From contig CAWIGI010000010.1 of NCBI GenBank assembly GCA_963835685.1, positions 124,001 to 188,000 on the forward strand: a stretch of 64,000 nucleotides of DNA. Direction: 5' to 3'. Source of the stretch: DATAGF01 sp963835685. Its GTDB lineage: Bacteria > Actinomycetota > Thermoleophilia > Miltoncostaeales > Miltoncostaeaceae. The translations under genes and the position numbers were made by a program. Below the pieces are notes generated by a model. It saw nothing but the letters and a program-made list of their open reading frames with translations. It had not been told where the DNA came from and did no database searches. Positions 54,934 through 63,339 of the stretch are shown here, piece by piece (position 1 is the stretch's first letter; each line of letters opens with the position of its first letter).

Positions 54934-55199
54934 CTATGGGTCGTTCGGGTGGACTCCCGGCTTCTCCCACGCGCGCTCACGGTTCACGTCCGGGTTCGCG
55001 TAGGTGCTCGCTGCGGCGAGGGACGAGCACGCGTCAACGTCGGTTGCAAGCGCCGCGGACCTCTCAGCCGCGCTGGGATCCGAGGAGTCTCCGCAACCGG
55101 CGAGGACGGCGGCCGAGAGAAGCGTGCCGGCGACGACGATGGCTCCGAAACGGCCGCACCGGCGAATCAGACGGGCGCGTGGAGTCGAACGGCGGTCAT
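54934..55199 (-). CDS. Small lipoprotein, frameshifted near the start
   Basis: ATG at 55199 reads MTAVRLHAPV then stops. A one-base shift continues as RRCGRFGAIVVAGTLLSAAV, LAGCGDSSDPSAAERSAALA and ends WEKPGVHPNDP. The lipobox LAGC is clear, so the mature part is about 55 residues on the outer face of the membrane. The start overlaps the stop of the downstream-coordinate gene by 4 nt (ATGA), supporting this reading. Function unknown. Confidence 0.5.
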
Positions 55200-55513
55200 G
55201 GCTGCTCCGTTCGTGGCGTCGCGCACCTCGGGTGCAGCACCTTGGAGACGTCGGCGAGCTCGACGTGCGGCGGCCCCTCGACCCGGTACGCGTCCGGGAT
55301 GGTGCGCGCAAGCTCTGACTCGCGGAACCCCTGGAAGGACTCCGTCGAGGCCCAGAGATAGACGCCTCCGTGCTCGCCGGTCTCGGGAAACCGCAGGTAG
55401 TACTTCTGCAAGAGCCCTGGGACCGCCAGGTACTCCGTAGCCCTCGATTCCGCCGTCGCGAGGACGTCCTCGTCGCTGAGGCGGGACCTGTAACGAACGA
55501 TCTGCACGAGCAC
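55196..55513 (-). CDS. Small monooxygenase/YdhR-like alpha-beta barrel protein
   Basis: 105 residues from the GTG with AGGAGG 8 nt upstream: VLVQIVRYRSRLSDEDVLAT, then YLAVPGLLQKYYLRFPETGE, HGGVYLWASTESFQGFRESE. The pattern (xxGLxxKxxL, GGxYLWxSxExxxxF) is typical of dimeric ferredoxin-like YdhR or antibiotic-biosynthesis-monooxygenase relatives. No cofactor motif is expected. Its stop overlaps the putative lipoprotein ATG. It is 96 nt downstream of the LuxR-type regulator on the same strand and may be its target. Confidence 0.75.
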   Translation of the reverse strand: MLVQIVRYRSRLSDEDVLATAESRATEYLAVPGLLQKYYLRFPETGEHGGVYLWASTESFQGFRESELARTIPDAYRVEGPPHVELADVSKVLHPRCATPRTEQP

Positions 55514-55609
55514 CTCAACCACCTCCTGTCGCCGTGGGAGTCGCAGAGCGGATCTGATCCGCCCGCCGAGCCTCCCCGGCTCGCGGCGATCGAGCGTCGG
55601 CAGAAACCC

Positions 55610-57280
55610 CTATTCGGTGGCGAACTCGCGCTCGAGGGTGCGCGCCGCGTAGGCGGCGGCTTCGGCACGGCTTCTCAGCCCGAGCTTCGAGAGCACCCGG
55701 GCCACGTGGTGCTCGACGGTCTTGCGGGTCACGAAGAGGCGTTCCGCCATCTCGCGGTTGGACAGCCCCTCGCCGATGAGCCTCAGCACCTCGAGCTCGC
55801 GCGGTGTGAGCGTCGTCAGCCCGCCGACGCCTCGTCGCCCGGAGCGACTCGCCGCGAACCCCAGCGAGCGCAGGAGCGACGCCGCCGCGTTCGCATGATG
55901 GGCGGCCCCGAGATCCTCGAAGACGGCGAGAGCGCTGCGAGCCTCCGCGATGGCGCCGTCGCGGTCGGCATCGCCGAGCATGGCCGCGAGGAGGAGGCGG
56001 GTGCGACCCGCCTCGAGCGGCATCTCGAGCCGGCAGAACGCGGCGAGGGCGCTCTCCAGGTGAAGCTTCGCGGCCACGGCATCTCCGGCCGCGGTGAGCA
56101 CACGTCCAAGGGCACGCTCGCCCCGGGCGACGACCGCGTCGCAACCGAGGCCGGCGCCCAGCTCGGCGAGCCGGTTGGCTCTCGCGGCGGCCGCGTCGGT
56201 CGCGCCCTGGGCGACCTCGGCCTCGACCAGCAGCTCCAGCGGCGCTGCGATCTCGAGGTTCCGCTCCTCGAGGCCGCTTGTGCGTCGTCGCAGAATCGCC
56301 GCGGCCTGCCCCGGCTCGCCCCGCGCGAGGTGGATCGCTCCGATCGGGACGGCCGCGGCGGGGTGGTCCTCGAAGCCCTCGACAAGGCGCTCCGCCTCCT
56401 CGAAGCGCCCCTGCGCCAGGCGCAGCTCGGCGAGCTTGGCCAGGGCCTCGCCGCGGAACGTGCGCTGGGCGGGCGTCGACATCCTCAGGGCGGTCAGGAG
56501 CTCCTCCTCCGCCTGCGCCCAGCGGCCCGTTGAGAACAAGACCCCTCCGTAGAGGGTGCGGCAGACCGTGTAGAGGAAGGGGCATCCGTAGCGCCCGGTG
56601 AAATCGTCGGCGGCGCGGATCCACTCGCCTGCCCGCTCGTACTCGGCAGCGCGGCTGCACGAGATCATCATCTGGCAGCTCGTGAACACCACCGTGTTCA
56701 AGCTGCCCCCCTCGCCACCGAGTGAGCCGGCCATCGCCTCGTCCAGCAGCTCGATCCCCTCCGCGACCCTGCCCATCGTGACGAGCGAGGAGCCGATCTG
56801 GCTGAGGGCGCACAGCTCCAGGTCGGCGTCGGTGAACCTGCGAGCGCTCTCGAGCGCCTCTCCGGCCAGTCGCTCGGCCTCGGCCGGGTCGGCGCTCCCA
56901 CCGGCTCGGATCAGCGCGACCCAGCCGGCGAGTGGCGCGAGCTCGAACTCGTCGACCAGGCGCGCCGCGCGCGCCAGCCACCCGGCCGAGGCGGCGCGGT
57001 TGCCGAGGTTCGCGCGGTAGGTGAGGCTGAGTCGAACCGCGACGGCCGCCGCCTGGGCGGGATCGTTCCCGCGGCGGAACTCCGCGTAGGCGCTCTCCCG
57101 GTAGCGGACGGATTCCGCGACGTCTCCCAGCCACCAGACCGCCTCACCCAGCCCCAGCAGCGCCTCACCCGTCGGGGCCCGCTCGACCGCCGCCTCGAAC
57201 GCCGACTTGGCCGCTGACCACTCTCCCGCCTCCAGCGCGGCCCGGCCGGCTTCGAGAGAGAGCTCGGCATGCTGCGCCAC
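55610..57280 (-). CDS. LuxR-type transcriptional regulator with TPR domain
   Basis: 556 residues. N-terminal and central TPR-like helical repeats (AGRAALEAGEWSAAKSAFEA, RTFRGEALAKLAELRLAQGR) and a C-terminal GerE/LuxR helix-turn-helix (TLTPRELEVLRLIGEGLSNR, EMAERLFVTRKTVEHHVARV). There is no N-terminal AAA/MalT-type ATPase and no receiver domain, so the signal probably enters through the TPR part. It probably controls the small monooxygenase and lipoprotein genes downstream. ATG start. Confidence 0.88.
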   Translation of the reverse strand: MAQHAELSLEAGRAALEAGEWSAAKSAFEAAVERAPTGEALLGLGEAVWWLGDVAESVRYRESAYAEFRRGNDPAQAAAVAVRLSLTYRANLGNRAASAGWLARAARLVDEFELAPLAGWVALIRAGGSADPAEAERLAGEALESARRFTDADLELCALSQIGSSLVTMGRVAEGIELLDEAMAGSLGGEGGSLNTVVFTSCQMMISCSRAAEYERAGEWIRAADDFTGRYGCPFLYTVCRTLYGGVLFSTGRWAQAEEELLTALRMSTPAQRTFRGEALAKLAELRLAQGRFEEAERLVEGFEDHPAAAVPIGAIHLARGEPGQAAAILRRRTSGLEERNLEIAAPLELLVEAEVAQGATDAAAARANRLAELGAGLGCDAVVARGERALGRVLTAAGDAVAAKLHLESALAAFCRLEMPLEAGRTRLLLAAMLGDADRDGAIAEARSALAVFEDLGAAHHANAAASLLRSLGFAASRSGRRGVGGLTTLTPRELEVLRLIGEGLSNREMAERLFVTRKTVEHHVARVLSKLGLRSRAEAAAYAARTLEREFATE

Positions 57281-57907
57281 CCGGCGATCATAGGCCGCTG
57301 CACCGGGACCCAGCGCCCGGGTGACGCCAATCAGCCGGCGAGATCACCGACAGCTTGAGCCGGAAGCGCGGCGCACGGCCTCGGCGTGGTGCTGTGGAGG
57401 AGCGGCGCGCTCCCGGCTCTCGGTAGAGGCGCTGGGGAGGGCTGCTTTCGCCTCCCCGCGCACGGCGGTACCGATCGGGTTGCGCACGACGGTGGGGCGA
57501 TTGCTTCGCGGTCCACGGCCGGGGGCTTTGTAGAGAGGGGCCGCCTCCCTTGGCGAAGGGCGACCCGCACCGGCGACCCTGGCCGTCCTCGCCGCGGGGA
57601 ACCGCACGAGCACGGCCTTCAGTTCTGTGCCGGCAGGCGGGGCACAGTCCCTTTCGGCTCTATCGGGTTCGCTCTCTGTCCCAGACGAGTCACGCCCTCC
57701 TCACCCTTCGGACGGCGCGAGGATGCTCCCGAGCGGGTCCGCTCCTCGCACTGCTCGCCCTCCGCGGTGAAGGCGCCCGTCACGCCCTCCTGCTCGGGCA
57801 CTTCCTTGCGGTACCGCCTTGGGCGACCGGGGGCAGGTGGGCGCGCCATGAGCGACGCGGTGATGCGCTGCCATCGGTCGCCGCGGGACCCTCAGCTCGC
57901 GCCATCC
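57281..57907. other. 627-bp stretch without a recognised gene
   Basis: Several short open frames on both strands, none with a ribosome binding site plus a recognisable product. Base composition is slightly less biased than in the flanking genes. It separates the LuxR-type regulator from the SLOG/SLATT pair and is probably eroded DNA plus the 3' flank of that pair. Confidence 0.5.
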
Positions 57908-58385
57908 TCACCGGGGGGCGGTCGAACGCGCCTCGCTCGCGAGCTGGCCCCACTGGCCCTGCTCGCGGCGCAAGATCCCCTCGACGCTCGCGACGTACTC
58001 GCCAATCCTCTCCTGCTCCGCAAACCCCGACCCGGGCGCCGTGTGAGGCTGGTCGAACGCGCAGCCCCCGGAGCGAGCCGACGGCGTCGTCGTAGAGCTT
58101 GGCGACCCGGTGGTATCCGTGAAGCGCGACGTATGCCGCCAGCGCGGTGGACAGCGCCGGGAACAGCGTGGCGAGGACGGCCCACAGCGTGCGCTGGCCG
58201 GCGGCGTCGGCGGCGGCGAGGGCACTCGACGTCGTGGTGAGGATCAGCAGGATGCCGGTGAGCGTGATCGCCTGCGCGCGGGCGCGGGTGAACTCGTCGA
58301 GTCGGGCCGTGTACCAGCGAAGCTGATCGTCGGCGCGCCAGCGTCCGTACAGCGCGAGGAACTGACGCTGCCGCTCGTCGCTCAC
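57908..58385 (-). CDS. SLATT-type two-transmembrane protein, frameshifted
   Basis: About 159 residues: SDERQRQFLALYGRWRADDQ, an amphipathic helix (YTARLDEFTRARAQ), two transmembrane helices (AITLTGILLILTTTSSALAA; TLWAVLATLFPALSTALAAY), then HGYHRVAKLYDDAVGSLRG. A shift near 58068 leads into the tail (EYVASVEGILRREQGQWGQL). This layout matches SLATT domains, predicted membrane effectors of nucleotide-sensing conflict systems. The GTG start overlaps the stop of the SLOG gene as GTGA. The assignment rests on architecture and pairing. Confidence 0.7.
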
Positions 58386-59658
58386 GACGCTGGGTCGGTC
58401 TCGATCTGCACGACCCGGCGGCGCAGGGCGTGCTCCGCGTCCCCGTCGGTCTCGTAGTCGCCGGACCGCCCCAGGTAGAGGAAGTACTCGCTCTTGAGCC
58501 GCTCCGCCTTGAGGCGGCTGCCCATGTAGCGCTCGCGCGCGTTCAGCTCACGGGCGCGGAGCGCGACGGCCGAGACGAGCCCCCCGATCACCGCCTCGAC
58601 GATCCCGGGCCAGGCCTGGCCGGTCAGCGCGGTCTGTACCACGCCGAGGACCGTCAGCGTCACCCCGCCCACAATGAGCAGGAGCTGCTCCATCCAGAAC
58701 TGGTTCTGGGCGCGACGCGCCTCGAGCTCCACGCTCTCGTAGACGGGCATGAGCTCGCGATCGAGGAAACGGAAGTCGTCCGCCAAGGCCGGATGAGCCT
58801 GCCGGGCCGGGCCCGGGAGGATCGGCTCGACCCGCCGCGGAACGCGCAGACGCGGGAGGCGCGCGACGAGGGCCGGCCGGCCCCACGGGGGACGGGCAGC
58901 CACGCGCTTCCGCACCGCGCGGGCGAGCCCATCGGGCTCGCCGTCGAGCGCGACCACGTCAACCTTGCGGTCGCGGATCAGCTCCGCGAGCTCCGGCGGG
59001 GCAGGCGGGGCGGCCGGGTCACCCTCGGCCCACGCGCACAGCTCGTCGGCGAAGCGCCCGGAGCCCCTGAGGACGATCAGCGGGCGGCCGGCTTGGGCAT
59101 GGCCAAGGGCCTCGACGCGGGTGACGTCGCCGCCGCCCGCGATGACGGCAACACTCGGGGTCTCCCGGTCGAGTGCACCCAGGAGCGCCAGGAGCGCGGG
59201 TGTCTCGTCTCCCCACTCCTCCCCGTCGGCGAGGACGAAGTGCGTGTGATGCGGCTCGAGCGGGACACGGTCGTTTTTCCTCGCCCTCGACGGCGGGCTC
59301 GCGGCCAGCGGGACGACGAGGCTCGCGACCGCGACCCCCACGGATGCCGGCGGCGGCTTGTCCGCAAGCCCCTCGCCGAGGAGGGTGAAAACTCCCGCGT
59401 CCGTCCCGCCCGTCACGAGGATCAGCGCATCCGCTCGGGCGACGTCGGCGAGAGCCCCCCGAGGGCGAGGGACAGGCGCTCCCTCAGCTGGCCCTCGACC
59501 TCCTCGGTGCCGCCGTTGAGCACGACCACGCCCCGTGCCGGAGGCAGGTCCAGCGCCGCCACCAGGTCCTCACCGCTCGTCGTGCGGCTCGCGGCCACTG
59601 CGAGCGCCTCGCGGCCGTCGGCCAGGACGATGCGCTGTGGGGCGGGGCGGTTTGTCAT
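58382..59658 (-). CDS. SLOG (LSDAT-type) sensor fused to a two-transmembrane SLATT-like domain, one frameshift
   Basis: About 425 residues from an ATG at 59658. The N-terminal Rossmann-like SLOG/LSDAT domain has ARGVVVLNGGTEEVEG, LILVTGGTDAGVFTLLGEGL, HTHFVLADGEEWGDETPALL, VAVIAGGGDVTRVE and PLIVLRGSGRFADELC. The nucleotide-binding Gly motifs are intact. A middle linker follows, then a C-terminal unit with two membrane helices (LLLIVGGVTLTVLGVVQTAL; GIVEAVIGGLVSAVAL) and a charged helix. The first about 75 residues are in another frame, joined in a G6 run near 59460. Predicted ligand sensor and membrane effector in one chain. Confidence 0.72.
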
Positions 59659-59767
59659 CTCCGGTCGTCTGGCCAGCCAGCGTATAAGCGGGACGAGCCG
59701 CGGTCGATCCCCAAGCAGCTGCGCGCCGGCACGGCCAGAGGGAAGTTCTACGGCGTGATGACAGGCA

Positions 59768-60195
59768 AGGGCCGACCGGGCCCTCGACGACAAGGTGGCG
59801 GCTTTGACCGTCGGGGGAGGTGATCGTGCGGCCCTCGATGTGGAGGGCCTGGTCGGCCGACCAATCGAGGTAGTCGGCGGCGAACGCGACCTCGGCGCCC
59901 GACTCGGCGAGTGGCTTTCCCATCACGCGTGAGCGTCAGCGCCAGGGCCTCGATCTCCTGGCGCAGGCCCTCGGCGGGCCGGCGCAGAATGCGCGACCGC
60001 TCGCGGCGCGCCGGCGGCCCAGCCGGCCTGGGCGGCGACGGCGGACTCGAGGGCGGCCACGCAGTCCTGGGGCGAGGCGTCGGCCAGATGAGCGATGACC
60101 TCGCCCGTGGCCGGGTCCTCGACGCCGAGCGTGCGGGCCCCGGCGGCCTGGACGCGCCGGCCGCCGATCAGCGGGCCCTTCGGGATGAACTCGAC
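59768..60195 (-). pseudogene. N-terminal fragment of an aldehyde dehydrogenase
   Basis: Reads IPKGPLIGGRRVQAAGARTL, GVEDPATGEVIAHLADASPQ and DCVAALESAVAAQAGWAA. After a frame change near 60000 it continues MGKPLAESGAEVAFAADYLD, EGRTITSPDGQSRHLVVEGP and VGP. This is the N-terminal about 140 residues of a succinate-semialdehyde-dehydrogenase-like ALDH. The catalytic Cys/Glu half is absent. The break lies 110 nt upstream of the SLOG gene start, so the fragment marks the insertion or deletion edge of that module. Confidence 0.7.
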
Positions 60196-60307
60196 GCCTC
60201 CCCTCGGTACACGCCAGCGTCCGACCGGCCTCGTCGGGCCAGAGGAAGAGGTTCGGCCGTGGACGGGAGGGTGTGCCGTGGATGGTCCGGCGGGAGTGCC
60301 GTCGTGG

Positions 60308-60550
60308 TCATTCGACCTCCTCGAACTCGAGGTGCCAACCGTCTCGGACGGGATCTTGCGAGCCGTTGCGCGACGCAAGCGTGGTGACGCCGTCCGTGTT
60401 CGACGGCACGGCCGGCCCGATCATGCCGGCCATCAAGAGTGCCGCGGCGATCTCCTGATCGCGGAGGATTGGATGTGGGCTCGGTTGCTGCATCCTTGGA
60501 TCTCCTTGCATCGGCTGCCTTGCCGGCTCAGGATCCTCTGGAGGCGTCAC
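60308..60550 (-). CDS. Small hypothetical protein
   Basis: 80-residue frame, MTPPEDPEPARQPMQGDPRM through to HLEFEEVE, with an alternating hydrophobic stretch (EIAAALLMAGMIGPAV) too short and polar-flanked for a clear membrane anchor. Codon use is weaker than in neighbouring genes and no ribosome binding site is obvious. It may be real, or a chance frame in eroded DNA. Confidence 0.3.
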   Translation of the reverse strand: MTPPEDPEPARQPMQGDPRMQQPSPHPILRDQEIAAALLMAGMIGPAVPSNTDGVTTLASRNGSQDPVRDGWHLEFEEVE

Positions 60551-60721
60551 GGCTGACTCACACCGGAGTCACACAGCAGAATCGCCGAGTACAACTCCCC
60601 ACGGCGACGTCCTCCTCGTCCAACAACATCCTCCTCTCGCGCTCCCTATTGACTCGGGCACCGGATCTCATGGAGGGTTGCGGTCGAGCGAGGAAGCGCA
60701 CTTGGGCCTGGGGGGAGCCAG

Positions 60722-61804
60722 ATGAAGCGGATCCTCGTGCAGGCAGGTCACCAGCACCCGCTCGAGCCGGGCCACGAGGGCGCCACTGGGGCGCCGGGGG
60801 AAGCGGCCCTGGTCGCCACGATCCAGTCGTCGCTCGTGCGCCTGCTCGACGGCGACCCGCGTTTCGAGGCCGTGGCGGTGCCAGGCCAGATCCCGCCTGG
60901 GCTCGATGTCAACGCGGCGATCTTCCTGCACGCCGATGGGGCGGCGAGCCCGCAGGCCCGGGGCTACTGCTTCGGCTACCCGCTCTTTGCCGTCAACAAG
61001 CGCCTGGCCGACCTGATCGCCGCGGAGATCGAGGTCCTCCCGGGCCACCCGCCGCGCCGGACCGACAACTACACGGTCAACCTCGCCAGGTACTACGGCT
61101 TTCGCCGGGTCGTCACCGACGGCCCGGAGGTCGTGGTGGAGCACGGATTCGTGACCAACCCGGCCGAGCACGCCTGGCTCCGTGGGAACGTCTCAACGCT
61201 GGCCGCCGCCGAGTACGCGGCGCTCTGCCGCTTCTTCGGCCTCCAGCCCCGGCGGACGGCGGCATCCCCCAGTCCGTCCGTGACGGTCCGCAGCCGCCTG
61301 CTCGCCCCGCCGCGCGCGAGCCTGGCGCAGGTCGGCCGCCATCTCACGTCGCGTCCGACCGGGGTCTACACCGCGGCCGAGGTGCGCCGGATCGCGCGCC
61401 GCTACTTCGACACCGCCGCGCCGGTCGGAGTCGACCCCCTTCTGGCCGTGGCCCAGATGGCCCTCGAGACCGGGAACCTCACCTCCCATTGGTCGCAGCC
61501 CCCGCGCAGGAACCCGGCGGGGATCGGGGTCACGGGCCAGCCCGGGGCCGGGGTGTCCTTTCCCGACTGGCGCTCGGCCGTGCGCGCTCACGTCGGTCGC
61601 CTGCTGGCCTACGTGCTTCCGATCGGCAAGGAGGACGTCGCTCAGCGGCCCCTGATTGAGGAGGCGCTGGGCTGGCGGCCGCTGCCCGACAGGTATCGCG
61701 GCATCGCCCCGAACCTGCGGGGCCTCGCCGGGACGTGGGCTGTCAACCCCGAGTACGCGGGCAAGATCAGGCGTATCGCCAAAGCGATCCAGGAGGCCGA
61801 CTGA
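60722..61804 (+). CDS. N-acetylmuramoyl-L-alanine amidase with glucosaminidase-like domain
   Basis: 360 residues, ATG after GGGGGGAGCC. The N-terminal half resembles amidase_3 hydrolases (VQAGHQHPLEPGHEGATGA at the zinc His position, DVNAAIFLHADGAASPQARG, VVVEHGFVTNPAEHAWLRGN with the Glu/His pair). The C-terminal half resembles glucosaminidase or lysozyme-like domains of endolysins (VDPLLAVAQMALETGNLTSH, WSQPPRRNPAGIGVTG, FPDWRSAVRAHVGRLLAYVL). There is no signal peptide, which fits a phage-type endolysin needing a holin or lysis for release. Its stop overlaps the next ATG. Confidence 0.82.
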   Translation: MKRILVQAGHQHPLEPGHEGATGAPGEAALVATIQSSLVRLLDGDPRFEAVAVPGQIPPGLDVNAAIFLHADGAASPQARGYCFGYPLFAVNKRLADLIAAEIEVLPGHPPRRTDNYTVNLARYYGFRRVVTDGPEVVVEHGFVTNPAEHAWLRGNVSTLAAAEYAALCRFFGLQPRRTAASPSPSVTVRSRLLAPPRASLAQVGRHLTSRPTGVYTAAEVRRIARRYFDTAAPVGVDPLLAVAQMALETGNLTSHWSQPPRRNPAGIGVTGQPGAGVSFPDWRSAVRAHVGRLLAYVLPIGKEDVAQRPLIEEALGWRPLPDRYRGIAPNLRGLAGTWAVNPEYAGKIRRIAKAIQEAD

Positions 61805-62598
61805 TGCCGACCCTCACAGAGCTGGCGCTCGACCGTGCCGAGTCGCAGATCGGCACGGGCGAGGCCCCGCCGGGCTCGAACCGGGGCGCCCGGATACAGG
61901 CGTACCAGGCCTCGACAACCCTCGGGGGCACCGGTTGGCCGTGGTGCGCGGCGTTCGTCTGCTGGGTGTGGCAGGAGGCCGGCTTTGATCCCGACCTCGT
62001 CCGTCGGGTCGCGTCTCCCTCCACGGCCGTGATGTGCTCGACGGCGCGCAGCGAGGGGCTCACGTGCACGCCGAGGGCCGGTGCGGCGCTCGTATGGTGC
62101 GGCAAGCACGTCGAGCTGCTCCACACGCCGCTCGGGGGGTCGACCTGGCGCTGCATCGGCGGGAATACGGCGGACGGGGTTCGCTGGACGACGCGCAGCG
62201 TCTCGGGGGCGCTCATCTTCGCCCCGCCCGGGCTCACCGACATCGCCGTCCCGCGCAAGCCCGCCTTCCAGACCTGGTACTACCTGGAGGACCCGGACGC
62301 GGACTACGAGGTCAAGGGACCGTGGAAGAAGCGGGCCTCGGCGCAGGAGGTCTACGACGGGCTGAAGCCCGCGGTCAAGCGCGTGACGAAGGTCGTCCGG
62401 ACCGGGAAGGGGGTCTTCGCTCTGCGTGTCGGCGAGCCGGGCAACTACGGGCCCTGGCGCGGCCTGGAGGCGAAGAAGCACCGGGCGCGCGCCGCCAAGA
62501 TCCTCGAGAAGCGCCTGCAGCGCGAGCTGCGGCCGTGGTCGCAGAAACGGCGCGTCGCGCCGGCGGGCCGGGCCGAGGCGCTCGGCAAGACGACCTGA
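61804..62598 (+). CDS. CHAP/NlpC-like peptidoglycan hydrolase
   Basis: 264 residues. N-terminal cysteine-peptidase domain with GTGWPWCAAFVCWVWQEAGF (catalytic Cys in the WCAAF motif) and CGKHVELL (catalytic His). The C-terminal about 100 residues are Lys/Arg-rich (VKRVTKVVRTGKGVFALRVG), possibly wall-binding. No signal peptide. The ATG overlaps the amidase stop (TGATG), so the two lytic enzymes are co-translated. The pair looks like a phage or gene-transfer-agent lysis set, or a domesticated one. Confidence 0.8.
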   Translation: MPTLTELALDRAESQIGTGEAPPGSNRGARIQAYQASTTLGGTGWPWCAAFVCWVWQEAGFDPDLVRRVASPSTAVMCSTARSEGLTCTPRAGAALVWCGKHVELLHTPLGGSTWRCIGGNTADGVRWTTRSVSGALIFAPPGLTDIAVPRKPAFQTWYYLEDPDADYEVKGPWKKRASAQEVYDGLKPAVKRVTKVVRTGKGVFALRVGEPGNYGPWRGLEAKKHRARAAKILEKRLQRELRPWSQKRRVAPAGRAEALGKTT

Positions 62599-62612
62599 GG
62601 GGGTGACGGCCA

Positions 62613-62774
62613 GTGCCGAAGAGCCGCATCGAGGACATCCCGGCCAAGGACGCGGACGCCGACGACCGGACGGGCGCGGAGGTACCCGACGAGATCCGGG
62701 AGACGGCCGAGCCGCCCCCCGAGCGGCAGGACCTCTCGGAGGAGGAGCTGCGCAAGCTGGAAGAGAAGGCATGA
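62613..62774 (+). CDS. Small acidic protein after the lysins
   Basis: 53 residues from a GTG: VPKSRIEDIPAKDADADDRT through to SEEELRKLEEKA. Highly charged and probably disordered, with a C-terminal helix. It is 14 nt after the CHAP gene. Comparable short acidic genes occur in phage lysis or tail regions, but none is identified here. Function unknown. Confidence 0.5.
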   Translation: MPKSRIEDIPAKDADADDRTGAEVPDEIRETAEPPPERQDLSEEELRKLEEKA

Positions 62775-63099
62775 GGCCCAGGCCCTGGGGGCGCCCGGGC
62801 GAGCGGAGCGCTATCTCGACGCCGCGAAGGGTGTGACCCGCGCGCCCTGCAAACGCACGGGAGCGCGCACTGGAGCGGAAGGCGCGGGGTGGTGAATCCC
62901 CCTTGATCACGAGGATCTGAGGCTGCGCCGGACCCGCCGCACTCGCGGGAGGTCGCTGGTTCAATCCCACTACCTGCCGATGCCGCGAAGGTCGTTACCA
63001 AGCGGTTCTCGGGATTGAGTTGCCGATCACCAGAGGGGCCACTGGGTGTACGGCTGCGGAGAAGGTCGTCCTGTGAACGCCGGCGCGCACCATGAGGGA
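62775..63099. other. Non-coding stretch with a tRNA-like T-arm
   Basis: No credible gene. The segment GGTCGCTGGTTCAATCCCAC (62951-62970) contains a B-box-like GGTTCAATCC and looks like the 3' half of a tRNA, but I cannot fold a full cloverleaf around it. It may be a partial tRNA left at an integration site. Confidence 0.35.
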
Positions 63100-63227
63100 G
63101 CGTCAGGGCGAAGGCCTTGCGGTGGATGCCCAGGTCGGCGGCCACGTGGGCGATCGGACGGCCCGAGGCAAGACCTCGTGCACCGCCCGCTCCCTCAGCT
63201 CATCGGGTACTTCCTGGCGGCTGACAT
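63100..63227 (-). pseudogene. Remnant of an IS3-type transposase OrfA
   Basis: Minus strand begins MSAARKYP; after one-base shifts it continues PDELRERAVHEVL and SGRPIAHVAADLGIHRKA. This is the N-terminal helix-turn-helix of IS3-family OrfA proteins. It breaks off after about 40 residues. Together with the tRNA-like piece it marks a scarred boundary. Confidence 0.6.
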
Positions 63228-63339
63228 GGGGCTGGATCCCCCCTTGTCCTCCTGGTCAACCCAGAGATCTGCCCGCTCGGGTCAGGGCCCCCTGGAGGCG
63301 GCTTGCGAAGGCGGAGCCTGTGCGCGCGTTGGAACGAAG

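Noticed and set aside
57619..57849. Minus-strand 76-codon frame
   Set aside because: No ribosome binding site, low-complexity charged product, and no recognised relative; left as part of the gene-poor stretch.
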